Assembly (NCBI GenBank): GCA_963817635.1
Contig: CAWFPR010000023.1
Span: 200,126-264,125, forward strand
Length of the DNA: 64,000 nucleotides
Reading direction: 5' to 3'
Source of the DNA: CAWFPR01 sp963817635
GTDB taxonomy: Bacteria; Acidobacteriota; Vicinamibacteria; Vicinamibacterales; 2-12-FULL-66-21
The first letter of the stretch is position 1; each line of letters begins with the position of its first letter. Below, one piece after another: positions 1 to 9,296 of the stretch. The notes beneath the pieces were generated by a model, which worked only from the letters and a program-made list of their open reading frames with translations, was not told the origin of the DNA and made no database searches. A program made the position numbers and the translations under genes.

Positions 1-1627
1 AGCGCACGACCGTCACCCCCAGCTCGGGGATTTCCCGCCGCGCGGTCACCTCAGCCGGATCCGGCACCCGGGCCATGAGCGCCTCGGTTGTGGTCGTATC
101 GTTCCACGGCGTCAGCGCGACCGTGTCGGCGCCCGCCAGCGCCTCGCGCAGGTCGGCCTCGGACGGCACCGCGAGCCCCGCTTTCTGCGGCGAGACCGCC
201 AGAACGACGCGGCTCTCGTCGGCGAACATCGCGCGCGCGGCATCGGCAATATCGGAAGCCGTCACCGCCGGGATCATGGACGTGGCCAGGCGGTATTCGA
301 CTTCGATCCCCGGGCTTGGCTCGTTCTCGAGAAAGTGGCTCACGTACTCCCGCGCATACGATCCGCTCTCGGTCTTGTCGCGCTCGTTGTACGCCTGCTC
401 GTAGGCGGCCAGCGTCGACTTCTTTGCGCGCTCGAGTTCCGCGGGACCGAACCCGTACTTCTGCACGCGGTTCGCCTCGACTTCGAGCATCGACAGACCG
501 GCGGTAAGCTTGCCGTCCTCGACGCCGGCACTCATCGTGAACGTGCTGACCGTCGGCGTGAGCGCGCTCTCGTACGCGCCGGCGCCGAGGACCTGCGCAT
601 CCGGCTTGCGCGACAGTTCGTCGAAGCGATCGTTGAGCATCTGCGCGACCAGGCCGTGGACGAGCGAGCGGCGGTACGCGGCCGCGGTCCCTTCGCCCGG
701 CCTCGGACGTTTGCGCACGATCGACACCGACGACTGCGTCGCTTCGGGATCGGTCGCCACGTTGACGAGGAGTGCGGACTGCAGGGGCACCTCGTAGGTA
801 CGATCCGGCGGGGCGGCCGCCGGCCTCGGCAATCCGCCGAACTCCGATCGCACCATCGCCTCGATCTGCGACACGTCCACGTCGCCGACCACGACGACCG
901 CCATCCGATCGGGCCGGTACCATTTCGTATAGAACGCGCGCAGGCGCTCTGCCGGGAAGCTCTTCAGGATGTCGGGCTTGCCGATCGGAAGACGTTCGGC
1001 GTACTTCGACTGGTAGAACAGGGCGGGGATCTGCTGATCGCGGACGCGCGCCTGGGCACCCAGTCCGCCGCGCCATTCCTCGATCACCACGCCGCGCTCC
1101 TTGTCGATCTCGACGGGATCGAGCGTGAGGCCGCCGGCAAAGTCCGACAGCGCCTGCATCCCCTTCAGGACGATGCCCTCCTTGTCGGTCGGCAACTGGA
1201 ACTGGAAGACCGTTTCGTCGAACGACGTGTAGGCATTGACGTGCGGCCCCAGGCGCGCCCCTGTCGATTCGAAGGCCGCAATCAGCTCGCCCGGCTTGTA
1301 GTGGCGGCTCCCGTTGAAGGCCATGTGCTCGAGGAAGTGCGCGAGCCCCTGCTGCTCGTCGGTCTCGTCGATCGAGCCCGCCTTGACGGCCAGCTGCATC
1401 GCCACGCGCTTCTCCGGCCGTGTGTTCCGCCGGATGTAGTACCGGAGGCCGTTCTGGAGGGTGCCGACGGTGACCGCCGGGTCCAGCGGCAGGGTGTCGC
1501 CTGGCGCGAACGCCTGGATTGCCGCCGGCGCGTGGGGACGCGCGGGTGTCCGGGCCGCGGCGCCGAGCGCGGCCACGAACGCGGTGACGAACAGCAGTGC
1601 GGAGAGTCCGGCGCGTCGAATGCCCAT
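1..1627 (-). CDS. Secreted M16 zinc metallopeptidase, C-terminus cut by window edge
   Basis: The reading frame from the ATG at 1627 stays open to base 1 (about 542 residues), so the 3' end lies outside the window. Residues 1-24 form a signal peptide (Arg-rich start, then a Leu/Ala-rich core). The first M16 domain carries the inverted zinc motif HFLEH at residues 97-101, where both His bind zinc and Glu100 is the catalytic base. It is followed by the family's typical MAFNGS context. A second M16-like half follows. Full-length bacterial homologues have 900 or more residues and four M16 modules, so roughly the N-terminal half is present. It probably degrades peptides in the periplasm. The gene diverges from the UspA gene, and the gap between them holds hairpins and heptamer repeats. 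Confidence 0.9.
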   Translation of the reverse strand, partial: MGIRRAGLSALLFVTAFVAALGAAARTPARPHAPAAIQAFAPGDTLPLDPAVTVGTLQNGLRYYIRRNTRPEKRVAMQLAVKAGSIDETDEQQGLAHFLEHMAFNGSRHYKPGELIAAFESTGARLGPHVNAYTSFDETVFQFQLPTDKEGIVLKGMQALSDFAGGLTLDPVEIDKERGVVIEEWRGGLGAQARVRDQQIPALFYQSKYAERLPIGKPDILKSFPAERLRAFYTKWYRPDRMAVVVVGDVDVSQIEAMVRSEFGGLPRPAAAPPDRTYEVPLQSALLVNVATDPEATQSSVSIVRKRPRPGEGTAAAYRRSLVHGLVAQMLNDRFDELSRKPDAQVLGAGAYESALTPTVSTFTMSAGVEDGKLTAGLSMLEVEANRVQKYGFGPAELERAKKSTLAAYEQAYNERDKTESGSYAREYVSHFLENEPSPGIEVEYRLATSMIPAVTASDIADAARAMFADESRVVLAVSPQKAGLAVPSEADLREALAGADTVALTPWNDTTTTEALMARVPDPAEVTARREIPELGVTVVR

Positions 1628-1640
1628 ACCGCAGTCTAGC

Positions 1641-1723
1641 AGGACGGCTGAAAAAAGCCGTCCTGATGGCAGATGGCAAATGGAGAATGGAATCCATCAG
1701 GCCGGCGTTCTTCAGCCGGCCTG
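1641..1723. repeat. Two REP-like hairpins with an ATGGNNN heptamer run between them
   Basis: The first hairpin pairs 1641-1649 with 1656-1664 (9 bp, A-rich loop). The second pairs 1698-1706 with 1715-1723 (9 bp, 8-nt loop). Between them, 1666-1693 reads as four consecutive heptamers ATGGCAG, ATGGCAA, ATGGAGA, ATGGAAT. The stretch lies between two divergent genes, so neither hairpin is a simple 3' terminator. REP-like palindromes are the likeliest identity. Confidence 0.6.
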
Positions 1724-1858
1724 CTAGCGCAGACACGGCGGCCTGACGGAAATGCGCCAGCCGACGTGCCGGAATCTCGCGAGCCGCGGCCGGATTGCGG
1801 CCGTTGGTGCGCGATCTCCGTGGCAGCAACATTGCTCGACCGGGTGCGGGAGGCGCCC

Positions 1859-2788
1859 ATGACCCCGTTCACGTCGATCCTCTGCGCGGTCGATTTTTCG
1901 GAGCATTCGCGGCAGGCTATCCTCGCGGCCGCCTCGCTGGCCTCGCAGCACCACGTCCCGCTGCGCGTCGTCCACGTCATCGACATGCTGCTCGCCGAGG
2001 CCGCCGCAACGGCGTACAACGAGTCGCAGCTGCGCGCGGCGGCTACCACCGAGCTCAGGGCGTTTGGCGCCCCGGCTTGCGCGGGCGCCGGCCTCTCCGT
2101 CGAGTGGACCGCGGAGGTCCGCATCGGCCGCCCGGACCGGGAGATCCTCGAGTCAGCCGAGGAGCATGACGCGGGCCTGATCGTGCTCGGCACGCACGGG
2201 CTCGGAGGATTTCGAAAGCTGTTCTTCGGCTCCGTCACCGAGCGCGTGCTCCGCAAGGCGACGACGCCCGTGCTGGCGGTCCCGCTCGACGAGCGGCGCC
2301 CCCCGGCAGCGCCCTACACCGTACGGAACGTGCTGACGGCGCTCGAGCTCGACGAGACGGCGCTGCCGATGGCGCTCGCCGCGCAGCACTTCGCGAACGA
2401 GATCGGCGCCACGCTGACGCTCGTCCACGCCGTGTGTCCCGTGCGTGCGGCGGGCGCGTGGGCGGCGGCGTTCGAGAATGAATGTCCGGCGAGGATCGAA
2501 CGGGCACGCGCCTCGCTCGACCTCATCGCGCAGGTGATCGAGCCGCGGCATCCCCCATCGGTGATCGTGCGCAGCGGTGCGCCCGCGGAAGAAATCGCGG
2601 ATGTCGCCGCCTCGATGCCTGACCTCATGATTCTCGTCGGACTGGGCGGCGGCTGGATGCTGCATCGCCCCGGCTCCACCGCCTACCGGGTGCTCAGCCT
2701 CGCGGCCGCCCCGGTGCTCGCGCTGCCGCCGGAAGGAATTGCAGCCCTGTCGTCGATGAAGGCCGCCGCGAGCGCGTCGATTCGGTAG
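1859..2788 (+). CDS. Tandem-domain universal stress protein (UspA family)
   Basis: The protein is 309 residues, the size of a two-domain Usp. The ATG at 1859 is chosen because GGGAGG lies five bases upstream (1848-1853) and the protein then begins with the family's MTPFTSILCAVDFSEHS. Domain 1 (about 1-150) ends with the ATP-binding signature G-T-H-G-L-G-G, nine residues, G-S (the G-x2-G-x9-G-S/T pattern). Domain 2 (about 155-300) keeps the fold pattern but lacks that signature, so probably only domain 1 binds ATP. It is likely a cytoplasmic stress or energy-status protein. A 9-bp hairpin starts at the last base of the stop codon. Confidence 0.9.
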   Translation: MTPFTSILCAVDFSEHSRQAILAAASLASQHHVPLRVVHVIDMLLAEAAATAYNESQLRAAATTELRAFGAPACAGAGLSVEWTAEVRIGRPDREILESAEEHDAGLIVLGTHGLGGFRKLFFGSVTERVLRKATTPVLAVPLDERRPPAAPYTVRNVLTALELDETALPMALAAQHFANEIGATLTLVHAVCPVRAAGAWAAAFENECPARIERARASLDLIAQVIEPRHPPSVIVRSGAPAEEIADVAASMPDLMILVGLGGGWMLHRPGSTAYRVLSLAAAPVLALPPEGIAALSSMKAAASASIR

Positions 2789-2809
2789 GGGCGCTTCGCA
2801 AAGCGCCCC
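2788..2809 (+). terminator. Hairpin at the stop codon of the Usp gene (REP-like or terminator)
   Basis: GGGGCGCTT at 2788-2796 pairs perfectly with AAGCGCCCC at 2801-2809 around a 4-nt loop. No T-tract follows, so it may act as an intrinsic 3' stem rather than a classical terminator. The TAGGGGCG opening is shared with the duplicated palindrome at 9917-9971, which favours a dispersed repeat family. Confidence 0.55.
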
Positions 2810-2855
2810 CCGTCGCCGTGGGCCACGCTCGAGCGGGACGGTCCGGCACGCGCGA

Positions 2856-4361
2856 TCAGCCGGGGATCTGCAGTTCCGGCATCGGCGGCGCCGCGAAGAG
2901 CCGCCGGCACGGCGCGGCAATCATGCGCGCCCAGCGCGCCGAGCGGTTCACGCGCGCGCTGTCGGTGGCGATGCCGGTGTTCGCGTACATCTGCCGGTAC
3001 AGCTTGGAAATCAGCACGAAGGCCAGCCGTGCCTTCAGTGATTTCACGCAGCGCGAGCGATCCCAGATCGCCGGCAGGCTGTAGAACTGATCCCACACAC
3101 CCTGCGTCCGCTTGCGAATCTCGTCGCCCGACATGACCGGGTGCGGCGAGTAGACCTTCGGCCGCAGCTCCTGCGGAATCAGCCAGTGGCGCGTGAGCGG
3201 CACGCCGCCGATGCGCGTCGTGTCCTGCTCCATCGACTTTTCCCACGCCGCGAAATCCACCGTTCCGGGAAACGGCGTCAGCATGACGAACTGCGCGAAG
3301 GTCAGGCCCGCGCGGCTGGCAATCGCCGCCGTCGCGTCGAAGGTCTCCGGACGATCGCTCGGCAGACCGAAGATGAACGAGCCGAGCACGTGGACGCCGG
3401 CGTCCTTGAACGCCCGCAGCCGCTCGACGAGCGTCTCGCCCGCGTAGTTGAAGTCCTTGTAGACGTCCTTCAACCCCTCGGGCGTCACCGCCTCGACGCC
3501 GACGAGCGCGCCTTTGATGTGTGCGCGCTGCATCGCGTCGAGGAACGCCGGGTCCTCGGCCGCCTCCATCGTGATCTGCGTGAAGAACACCATGTCGGAG
3601 GGCAGCTTCGCCAGCTTCTCCATCAGCTCGAACCGCTCGGCGCGCTGCGCCTCGAGCGCAATCCGCTGGGTCTGATCGGCGCGCCGCGACGCCACCTTGA
3701 TGTCGGTCAGCGTGATCGGATAGAAATTGTCGTCGGCGAGCGCGATGAACCGGAAGCCCTTGCGGCGCAGCTCGACGATTTCGCCGACGACGGCGTCCGC
3801 CGTACGCTGGCGGGGCTTCTGCCCGTCGGTCTTCCAGACCGAACAGAACGAACAGTGCTTCGGACAACCGCGCACGGTCTGCACCGACGCCCACATGTAG
3901 CGATTCGGCGGAATCAGGTCCCAGCGTGCCGGGATGAACGAGTCCGCATCGACGCGGCCTCCCTCGTAGACGGGCTGTGGAGTGCCGGCGACGCAGTCGT
4001 GCACCGCGCGCCCCCAGGCCACGTCCCCGTCCCCCTTGACGACCGCGTGCGCGCCGCCCAGCTCCACCGGTTCTTCGGGATACAGCGTGGCATGAATGCC
4101 GCCGAAGACGACCTGCGCGCCGCGCTCGCGCGCCAGCCGGCCCACCTCGTAGCCGCGCAGGGCGTTGCCCGTGTGGATGCCGATGCCGACGATGTCGCCG
4201 GCCTGGATAACGGCCGGGTCCAGCATTTCAAGGGTTTCGTCGGTGATGATCGGGTCGCCGTATTCACGCGGCGTGGCGGCGGCGAGCACGTATAGCCAGC
4301 GGGGCGTGATCACGCCCACGCCAAAAGCCAGGTGACTCGGATTGATCAGATGGACGCGCAA
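2856..4361 (-). CDS. B12-binding domain radical SAM protein
   Basis: The product is 501 residues. Residues about 1-150 look like a cobalamin-binding Rossmann domain of the type found in class B radical SAM enzymes (IGIHTGN, then VVFGGIHATLYPEE). A radical SAM domain follows with the cluster motif CPKHCSFC, whose three Cys bind the 4Fe-4S cluster that cleaves S-adenosylmethionine. The substrate cannot be read from the sequence; relatives methylate or rearrange lipids, hopanoids and natural products. The start is TTG at 4361, supported by GGAGGAG nine bases upstream. It is transcribed away from the PfkB gene, and the neighbours give no pathway clue. Confidence 0.85.
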   Translation of the reverse strand: MRVHLINPSHLAFGVGVITPRWLYVLAAATPREYGDPIITDETLEMLDPAVIQAGDIVGIGIHTGNALRGYEVGRLARERGAQVVFGGIHATLYPEEPVELGGAHAVVKGDGDVAWGRAVHDCVAGTPQPVYEGGRVDADSFIPARWDLIPPNRYMWASVQTVRGCPKHCSFCSVWKTDGQKPRQRTADAVVGEIVELRRKGFRFIALADDNFYPITLTDIKVASRRADQTQRIALEAQRAERFELMEKLAKLPSDMVFFTQITMEAAEDPAFLDAMQRAHIKGALVGVEAVTPEGLKDVYKDFNYAGETLVERLRAFKDAGVHVLGSFIFGLPSDRPETFDATAAIASRAGLTFAQFVMLTPFPGTVDFAAWEKSMEQDTTRIGGVPLTRHWLIPQELRPKVYSPHPVMSGDEIRKRTQGVWDQFYSLPAIWDRSRCVKSLKARLAFVLISKLYRQMYANTGIATDSARVNRSARWARMIAAPCRRLFAAPPMPELQIPG

Positions 4362-4531
4362 GAATGCAAACTCCTCCGCCCGCAGGGGACATGGACGTGC
4401 GATAACAATACGACGCCGCCATTCCTAAAGCCAGCCCATACTGACGGGGCTTGCTCCGCATGCGCGATTCAGGGCACGATTCCGCAGGTTTTCCTCGATC
4501 ACAACGGCTCGATCACAAAGGAAGGTGCGTC

Positions 4532-4726
4532 ATGCGACGGACACCGGGCTCCGCCGTTCTGTTTATCGTCGTGCTGGCCGGCGTAGCCGTCCCGACTGCG
4601 GCCCAGTCGAGTCGGCCTCCCGCGGCCGCCGACTACGGCCAGTGGGAGACGCTCGCCCCGCAGCCGCGCGGCGGCCTCTCTCGCGAGCGGGAGCTGAAGC
4701 GGGCACAGCCCAGGAAAGGCAGTTAG
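4532..4726 (+). pseudogene. Decayed 5' end of an S9-type secreted peptidase, or a short secreted peptide
   Basis: This is a 64-codon frame with a good ribosome site (AAGGAAGG at 4518-4525). It encodes a signal peptide (MRRTPGSAVLFIVVLAG, ending TAAQ) and then DYGQWETLAP...GGLS. A DYxxWExL...LSPDG opening is typical of the mature start of secreted prolyl-oligopeptidase-like S9 proteins in Acidobacteriota. Here the frame loses the family pattern after GGLS and stops at 4726. The TAG stop overlaps the GTG start of the PfkB gene. I read it as the start of a deleted peptidase gene whose signals now lead into the kinase. A genuine small secreted protein is the alternative. Confidence 0.5.
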
Positions 4727-5637
4727 TGGACGTCGTCGGGCTCGGCGCCAGCTCGGTGGACTATGTCAACGTCCTCCCCGCGGCACCCGAAGCGGGGAGC
4801 GCGACCGCCAAGCTTCGCATCACCTCGCACTTCGTCTCGTGCGGCGGGCAGGTGGCCAACACGATGGCCGCCTGCGCCGCCTTCGGCCTCCGCGCGAAGT
4901 TCCTGGGGCCGATCGGCACCGACGCCAACGCACGACGCGTGATCGAGGGCCTGGCCGCGCGCGGCGTCGACACGTCCGCGGCCATCGTTCGCGATGCCGC
5001 CAACCAGTTTGCCGTCGTCCTCGTCGACGAGCGCAACGGCGACCGAATCGTGCTCTGGGACCGCGATCCGCGGCTGCTGCTTGGCCCTGGCGATCTCGAC
5101 GCCGCGCTCTTCGCCGACACGCGCCTCCTTCACGTGGACGATGTGGACGAGGCGGCCTCGATCGCGGCAGCCGACATTGCGCGCGCCCTGGGCCTGATGG
5201 TGACGAGCGACCTGGACCAGGTCACCGAACACACGCCCGGGCTCGTCGCCAGCGTGACCGTGCCTGTGTTCGCCGAGCACGTGCCCGTCGCGCTGACCGG
5301 CGAATCCGACATCGAACGGGCCCTGCGGTCGCTGCGGCGGCCCCATCACGCGTTGCTGTGCGTCACCCTGGGGATCCGCGGAGCGCTCGCGCTGGTCGGC
5401 GATCGCCTCGTGCGCTCCCCCGCGTTCACGATCGACGCGGTTGACACGACGGGCGCGGGAGACATTTTCAGGGCCGGCCTGATTTGCGGCCTGCTGGGCG
5501 GCTGGGACATCGAGGAGACGTTGCGCTTCGCCAACGCCGCGGCCGCGGTGAGCTGTACCAGGCTCGGGGCCATGACGGCCGTGCCGTCGCTGCACGAGGT
5601 CCGGGCCTTCCTCGAGCAGCAGGCGCGGGCCGGCTGA
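4726..5637 (+). CDS. PfkB/ribokinase-family sugar kinase
   Basis: The product is 303 residues, normal for the family. The GTG at 4726 overlaps the TAG of the upstream short frame (TAGTG), and AGGAAAGG at 4712-4719 serves as ribosome site. This start places VDVVGLGASSVDYV at the N-terminus as in PfkB kinases. Residues about 40-50 (SCGGQVANTMAACAAFG) match the sugar-binding GG region. D240-TTGAGD-246 is the C-terminal signature, with the last Asp as catalytic base, next to the anion hole. It phosphorylates a sugar or nucleoside hydroxyl with ATP in the cytoplasm; the substrate cannot be predicted from context. The gene is intact. Confidence 0.88.
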   Translation: MDVVGLGASSVDYVNVLPAAPEAGSATAKLRITSHFVSCGGQVANTMAACAAFGLRAKFLGPIGTDANARRVIEGLAARGVDTSAAIVRDAANQFAVVLVDERNGDRIVLWDRDPRLLLGPGDLDAALFADTRLLHVDDVDEAASIAAADIARALGLMVTSDLDQVTEHTPGLVASVTVPVFAEHVPVALTGESDIERALRSLRRPHHALLCVTLGIRGALALVGDRLVRSPAFTIDAVDTTGAGDIFRAGLICGLLGGWDIEETLRFANAAAAVSCTRLGAMTAVPSLHEVRAFLEQQARAG

Positions 5638-5658
5638 CGGGACGAACGACGGACCGCG

Positions 5659-7380
5659 CTATTCGGGCGGCGAGGCGGTCGGACGGCGTGCGACCCGGCG
5701 CCGCTGGAGGAAGCGCGTGATGTCTTCCAGCGTGATCAGCCCCTCGAGCCGACGCGCATGCTCGCGGCTGAAGATCGGCAGCAGGCCCGGGCTCTCCGCG
5801 AAGCGCTCCATCACCACGTCGATCGGGTGATCGGGATGCGCGTGCACGACGGCTTCGTCGCAGAGCGCGCCCACCACCTCCTTGCCGCGCCCGCTCTCGA
5901 CGATGGCCGCCAGCTGATCCCGCCCGATGACGCCGAGCAGCTGATTCGACTGCCCGATCAGGTAGGCGCTCGAGCCGGCCGGCGGATCGCTGAGCCAGAC
6001 GCTCTCGGCACTGCGCTCCGGCGGCACGAGCGGCACGTCGGCGCTCATCACGTCGCGCGCCAGGAGCAGTCCGTTCGACGGCTTGAGCAAGGGAGACGGC
6101 AGGTGGATGTGATCCTGCTCGAGCAGCGCGTGATAGACGGGCACCGGCTGGTAGCGCCGTGATATCCAGAAGCTCAGCAGGTTGGCGACCATGAGCGGCA
6201 CGAGGATCTGATAGTCCTGCGTGATCTCGAAGATCATGAACACCGATGTCATCGGCGCGCGAATGATGCCGGCAAAGAGCGTCCCCATCCCCACGAGCGC
6301 GTAGGCGCCGGGATCGCCGGTCGGGAACGGCGCCACCGCGTGCACCATCATGCCGACGGCGCCTCCCAGCATGGCGCCGATGTAGAGACTGGGCGCGAAG
6401 ATGCCGCCGGCGTTGCCCGAACTGTACGACACGATCGTCGCCACGAGCTTCAGGACGCAGAGCACCAGCAACGTGTTGAACAGCAGCCCGCCATTGAGCG
6501 CCTGGTCCACGTATTCGTAGCCGACGCCCATCACCTGCGGGCGCACGATCAGGATCGCGCCGATCGCCACGCCGCCCAGGGCGGGCTGCAGCATGCGCGT
6601 GCGCGGGGGCAGCCGCTGGAACACGGCCCGGAGGGCGAGCAGCGACTTGCAGAAGACCAGCGAGACCAGGCCGCCGGCCACGCCGAGCACGGTGTAGCCG
6701 AGGAGTTCGGCGGGATGCACGAGGTGATACGTGGGCACCCGGAAGAGCGGCTCGTTGCCGAGAATCGAGCGTTCGACGATCACCGACGCCACCGACGCCA
6801 CGACCGTGGACCCGAGCAGCGGCGCGTTCATGTCGCCGATGATCTCCTCGAGCGCGAACACCACGGCGGCCACCGGCGTGTTGAACGCCGCGGCGAGCGC
6901 CCCGGCCGCGCCCACCGGAACCAGTTCCTTGATGCGGTCAGGCGGCAGGCGCAGCCAGCGGCCGACGACCGAGGCGATGCCGGCCCCGATCTGCACCGAC
7001 GGACCCTCGCGCCCCATCGAATGCCCGGACCCGATACACAACACGCCCGTGAGGAACTTGCCGATCGGCACCCGGAGCGGAATGACGCCTCCGCGGAGAC
7101 GGTAGGCGGCTTCCGTCTGCGGCACGCCGCTTCCGCGCACATCGGGGAACAACGTGGCGAGGAGCACGCCCGTGACCACGCTCACGAGCGCCGGCACGAG
7201 GAACAGGCGCAGTGTCGACGGCGCAAGGCCGAAGAGTTCGCGGCTCGTCCGATCGATCGCCAGGGTGAAGAGGACCGCCGACAGGCCGGCGAGGATGCCG
7301 ATGACAATCGACAGCGCAAGGAACAGCTGGTGCTCGCGCAGCCTCAGGCGCTGCGCGCCGGACACGATCTTCCGGGTCAC
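5659..7380 (-). CDS. ClC-type chloride channel/antiporter with C-terminal CBS pair
   Basis: The product is 573 residues. The GTG start at 7380 overlaps the TGA stop of the upstream TPR gene (GTGA), which indicates translational coupling. Hydrophobic segments run to about residue 420 and hold all ClC signatures in order: GSGVP (ion pathway), GREGPSVQ (with the gating glutamate) and GNAGGIFAP (GxFxP). Two CBS domains at about 450-570 probably bind adenine nucleotides and regulate the channel. It is an inner-membrane protein. Presence of the gating Glu is compatible with a Cl-/H+ exchanger, but the sequence alone does not settle channel versus antiporter. Confidence 0.93.
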   Translation of the reverse strand: MTRKIVSGAQRLRLREHQLFLALSIVIGILAGLSAVLFTLAIDRTSRELFGLAPSTLRLFLVPALVSVVTGVLLATLFPDVRGSGVPQTEAAYRLRGGVIPLRVPIGKFLTGVLCIGSGHSMGREGPSVQIGAGIASVVGRWLRLPPDRIKELVPVGAAGALAAAFNTPVAAVVFALEEIIGDMNAPLLGSTVVASVASVIVERSILGNEPLFRVPTYHLVHPAELLGYTVLGVAGGLVSLVFCKSLLALRAVFQRLPPRTRMLQPALGGVAIGAILIVRPQVMGVGYEYVDQALNGGLLFNTLLVLCVLKLVATIVSYSSGNAGGIFAPSLYIGAMLGGAVGMMVHAVAPFPTGDPGAYALVGMGTLFAGIIRAPMTSVFMIFEITQDYQILVPLMVANLLSFWISRRYQPVPVYHALLEQDHIHLPSPLLKPSNGLLLARDVMSADVPLVPPERSAESVWLSDPPAGSSAYLIGQSNQLLGVIGRDQLAAIVESGRGKEVVGALCDEAVVHAHPDHPIDVVMERFAESPGLLPIFSREHARRLEGLITLEDITRFLQRRRVARRPTASPPE

Positions 7381-8574
7381 TGGGGGTCCAACCCGTGGCG
7401 CTTGCCGATGAGGATCAGCGCGCGATCGGCCGGCGCCGTGATCCCGCAGCTCGATTCGATGCCGCGTTCGATGCGATAGGCGAGGTCGGTGCCGTCTTCG
7501 ACGAGGTCGCTCGGCACCGCGCCGCGGACCGGCTTCATCTGGGTCGTGAAGGTGTCGAGCTCGGCCTGGAGCGATTCGAGCGACGCCCGCGGCGCCGAGC
7601 CGGCGGGTCGCCTCGTCAGGCATCCGTCGAGCGCGCCCCTCGCCTGCTCGACCGCGGCGGTCATCCGGCGCGTCCGCTCCGCCCGCGCGAGCCGCGGTGC
7701 CAGCGGGTCGCCTTCGAGAATCAGATCGGTCAGGATCCGCAGCGTCTTCACGTGTGCATCGGGGCTGTCCGCTGCCAGGTAACGCCTGGCGCGGGCATAG
7801 TCGGCCAGGTTGAACGAGGCTTCTCCAGCGCCCGCCAGGGCCCCGGCATTCTGCGAATCCTGCCGCAGGACGGCCTGGAACTGGTCGAGCGCGCGCCCGG
7901 CGTCGCCAGCCCGGAGAAAGAGCTGGCCGGCCTCGAGATGCGCCGGCGGGTTGTCGGGGAGCGTCACGGCGAGCACGAGAAGTTCCGAGAGCGCGCGGCT
8001 GCGCTGGTCGTGCTGGAGCAGAAACCGCGCGAGCTCCAGCCGCACGCCGCGCCGCTCGTCTTCCTGCTCGGAACTCCAGAGACCGGTGAGCGCGTGCTGA
8101 TAGTCCCGGGTCGCCGCCAACACGTCATCGCGGCGCGCCTCGAGGCGGGCGAGCGCCAGGTTCGCCTCGGGTAGCTCCGGCTGCGCGTCGCGGAGGCGGC
8201 GCAGCACCTGTTCGGCAGCGTTGTCGTGATGATCGGCGACGAGTGCGCTGGCCAGCGCGAGCGAATAGCCCCGGTTTTCCGGATCTTCCGAAGACGCGTG
8301 CCTGAGGGCTGCCACCGCTTCCTCAGCGCTGCCCGCCTTCAGCGCAGCTCTGTCCCCGCCGGTACCACTCGGCGGCGTCGTTCTGCCGCATCCGGCGGTT
8401 GCTCGCCGCGGCGCTTCGCGTCAGCAGAAAACCGACGATGGCGATGACGAGCAGCGCCGTCAACAGCACCAGCTCGCGATGAACGAACCGGCCCCTCCAG
8501 GTCCCCTCACACCGAACGCAGCGGCCCGCGGTCAGCGGCCCGCCACAGGCACTACATGTTCCAACCTCTGCCAA
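7377..8574 (-). CDS. Zinc-ribbon, single-TM, TPR membrane protein (frameshifted)
   Basis: Two frames make one protein of about 398 residues. The first (8323-8574, TTG start) has a zinc ribbon CSACGG...CVRCEG, a transmembrane helix (LVLLTALLVIAIVGFLL) and the start of a TPR. The second (ending at 7377) continues with ALKAGSAEEAVAALRHA and further TPR units. The shift is one extra base near 8344, where the repeat reads smoothly if that base is removed. The zinc ribbon faces the cytoplasm and the TPR array should lie on the other side of the membrane. It is coupled to the downstream ClC gene by a GTGA overlap. Its role is unknown; a scaffold for membrane proteins is plausible. Confidence 0.75.
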
Positions 8575-8639
8575 CTGAACCAGCCCCCACGGTCAGTCGC
8601 GGCACGAAATCTGCCGCGTGTCCTGCATTATTGTATACC

Positions 8640-8760
8640 CCCGGGGAGTGCGCCCCGGCCCGGACGACCACCGCAACCACGGATTCCACGGATCGCACCG
8701 ATCGGCGGAGACCACGGATCACACGTGATCACGGTGCCACGGATCAGCACGGCAATGTAT
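8640..8760. repeat. Degenerate CCACGGAT-type short repeats upstream of ridA
   Basis: The gap between 8574 and 8871 has no gene that I can support. It carries several copies of CCACGGAT/ATCACACG words (for example near 8690, 8711 and 8740). The same words recur at 18986-19015, 32333-32443 and 52255-52290, always in intergenic DNA. The function is unknown. Confidence 0.5.
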
Positions 8761-8870
8761 TCGGACAGCAGATCGCGGACAGCGAACCGCAGGGTTAACA
8801 ACGGAGCGGGCCGTGGTTCGTCACATGGGTATTGGATAGCCGGCCCGATGTGCCATAGCATGCGAGCGTC

Positions 8871-9266
8871 ATGTCCAGTGAACTGACCCCCGTCAACGCC
8901 AGCAATCTCCCTTCGCCGGTGGGCCCCTATTCGCCGGGCCTCGTGGTGGGCAACCTCGTGTTCGTCTCCGGGCAGTCGGGCCGCGAGCCTGGCACGGGAC
9001 ACGTGGCCCCGGATGTCGAAGCGCAGACGGAGCAGGTCTTCAGGAACATCGCGGCCATTCTCGAGGCGGCGGGCTCGAGCCTCGCGCACGTGGTCCGCTG
9101 CGGCGTATTCCTCGTCGATATGCGGGAGTTCCAGGCGATGAACGCCGTCTACGCGCGCGTGTTCGGCGACCACCGTCCGGCCCGGACGACGGTGGAGGTG
9201 GCGGGGCTGCCGGGACCGGGCCTGCGGGTCGAAATCGACGCGATTGCGGTGATTCCGGAGCGGTGA
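8871..9266 (+). CDS. ridA: RidA family enamine/imine deaminase
   Basis: The product is 131 residues, typical RidA length. The protein opens PVNASNLPSPVGPYSPGLVVGNLVFVSGQ, the standard RidA substrate-pocket strand. It ends with RPARTTVEVAGLPGPGLRVEIDAIAV, where the Arg of RTTV corresponds to the active-site arginine and the Glu of VEIDA to the family's conserved acidic residue. It should hydrolyse reactive enamines such as 2-aminoacrylate, made by PLP enzymes, in the cytoplasm as a trimer. The gene is intact. The following methyltransferase starts 30 bases downstream, so the two may be co-transcribed. Confidence 0.92.
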   Translation: MSSELTPVNASNLPSPVGPYSPGLVVGNLVFVSGQSGREPGTGHVAPDVEAQTEQVFRNIAAILEAAGSSLAHVVRCGVFLVDMREFQAMNAVYARVFGDHRPARTTVEVAGLPGPGLRVEIDAIAVIPER

Positions 9267-9294
9267 GAGCGGACAGCGGAGAGCGGAGAGCGGC
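9264..9294 (+). repeat. AGCGGAG heptamer array in front of a methyltransferase start
   Basis: Four consecutive units of the type AGCGGAC/AGCGGAG/AGCGGAG/AGCGGCA end three or fewer bases before the ATG at 9297. Each unit contains GGA(G), so the array itself can serve as the Shine-Dalgarno region. The same unit recurs in front of the proline dehydrogenase gene (51368-51443, coding orientation). Confidence 0.65.
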
Positions 9295-9296
9295 AC

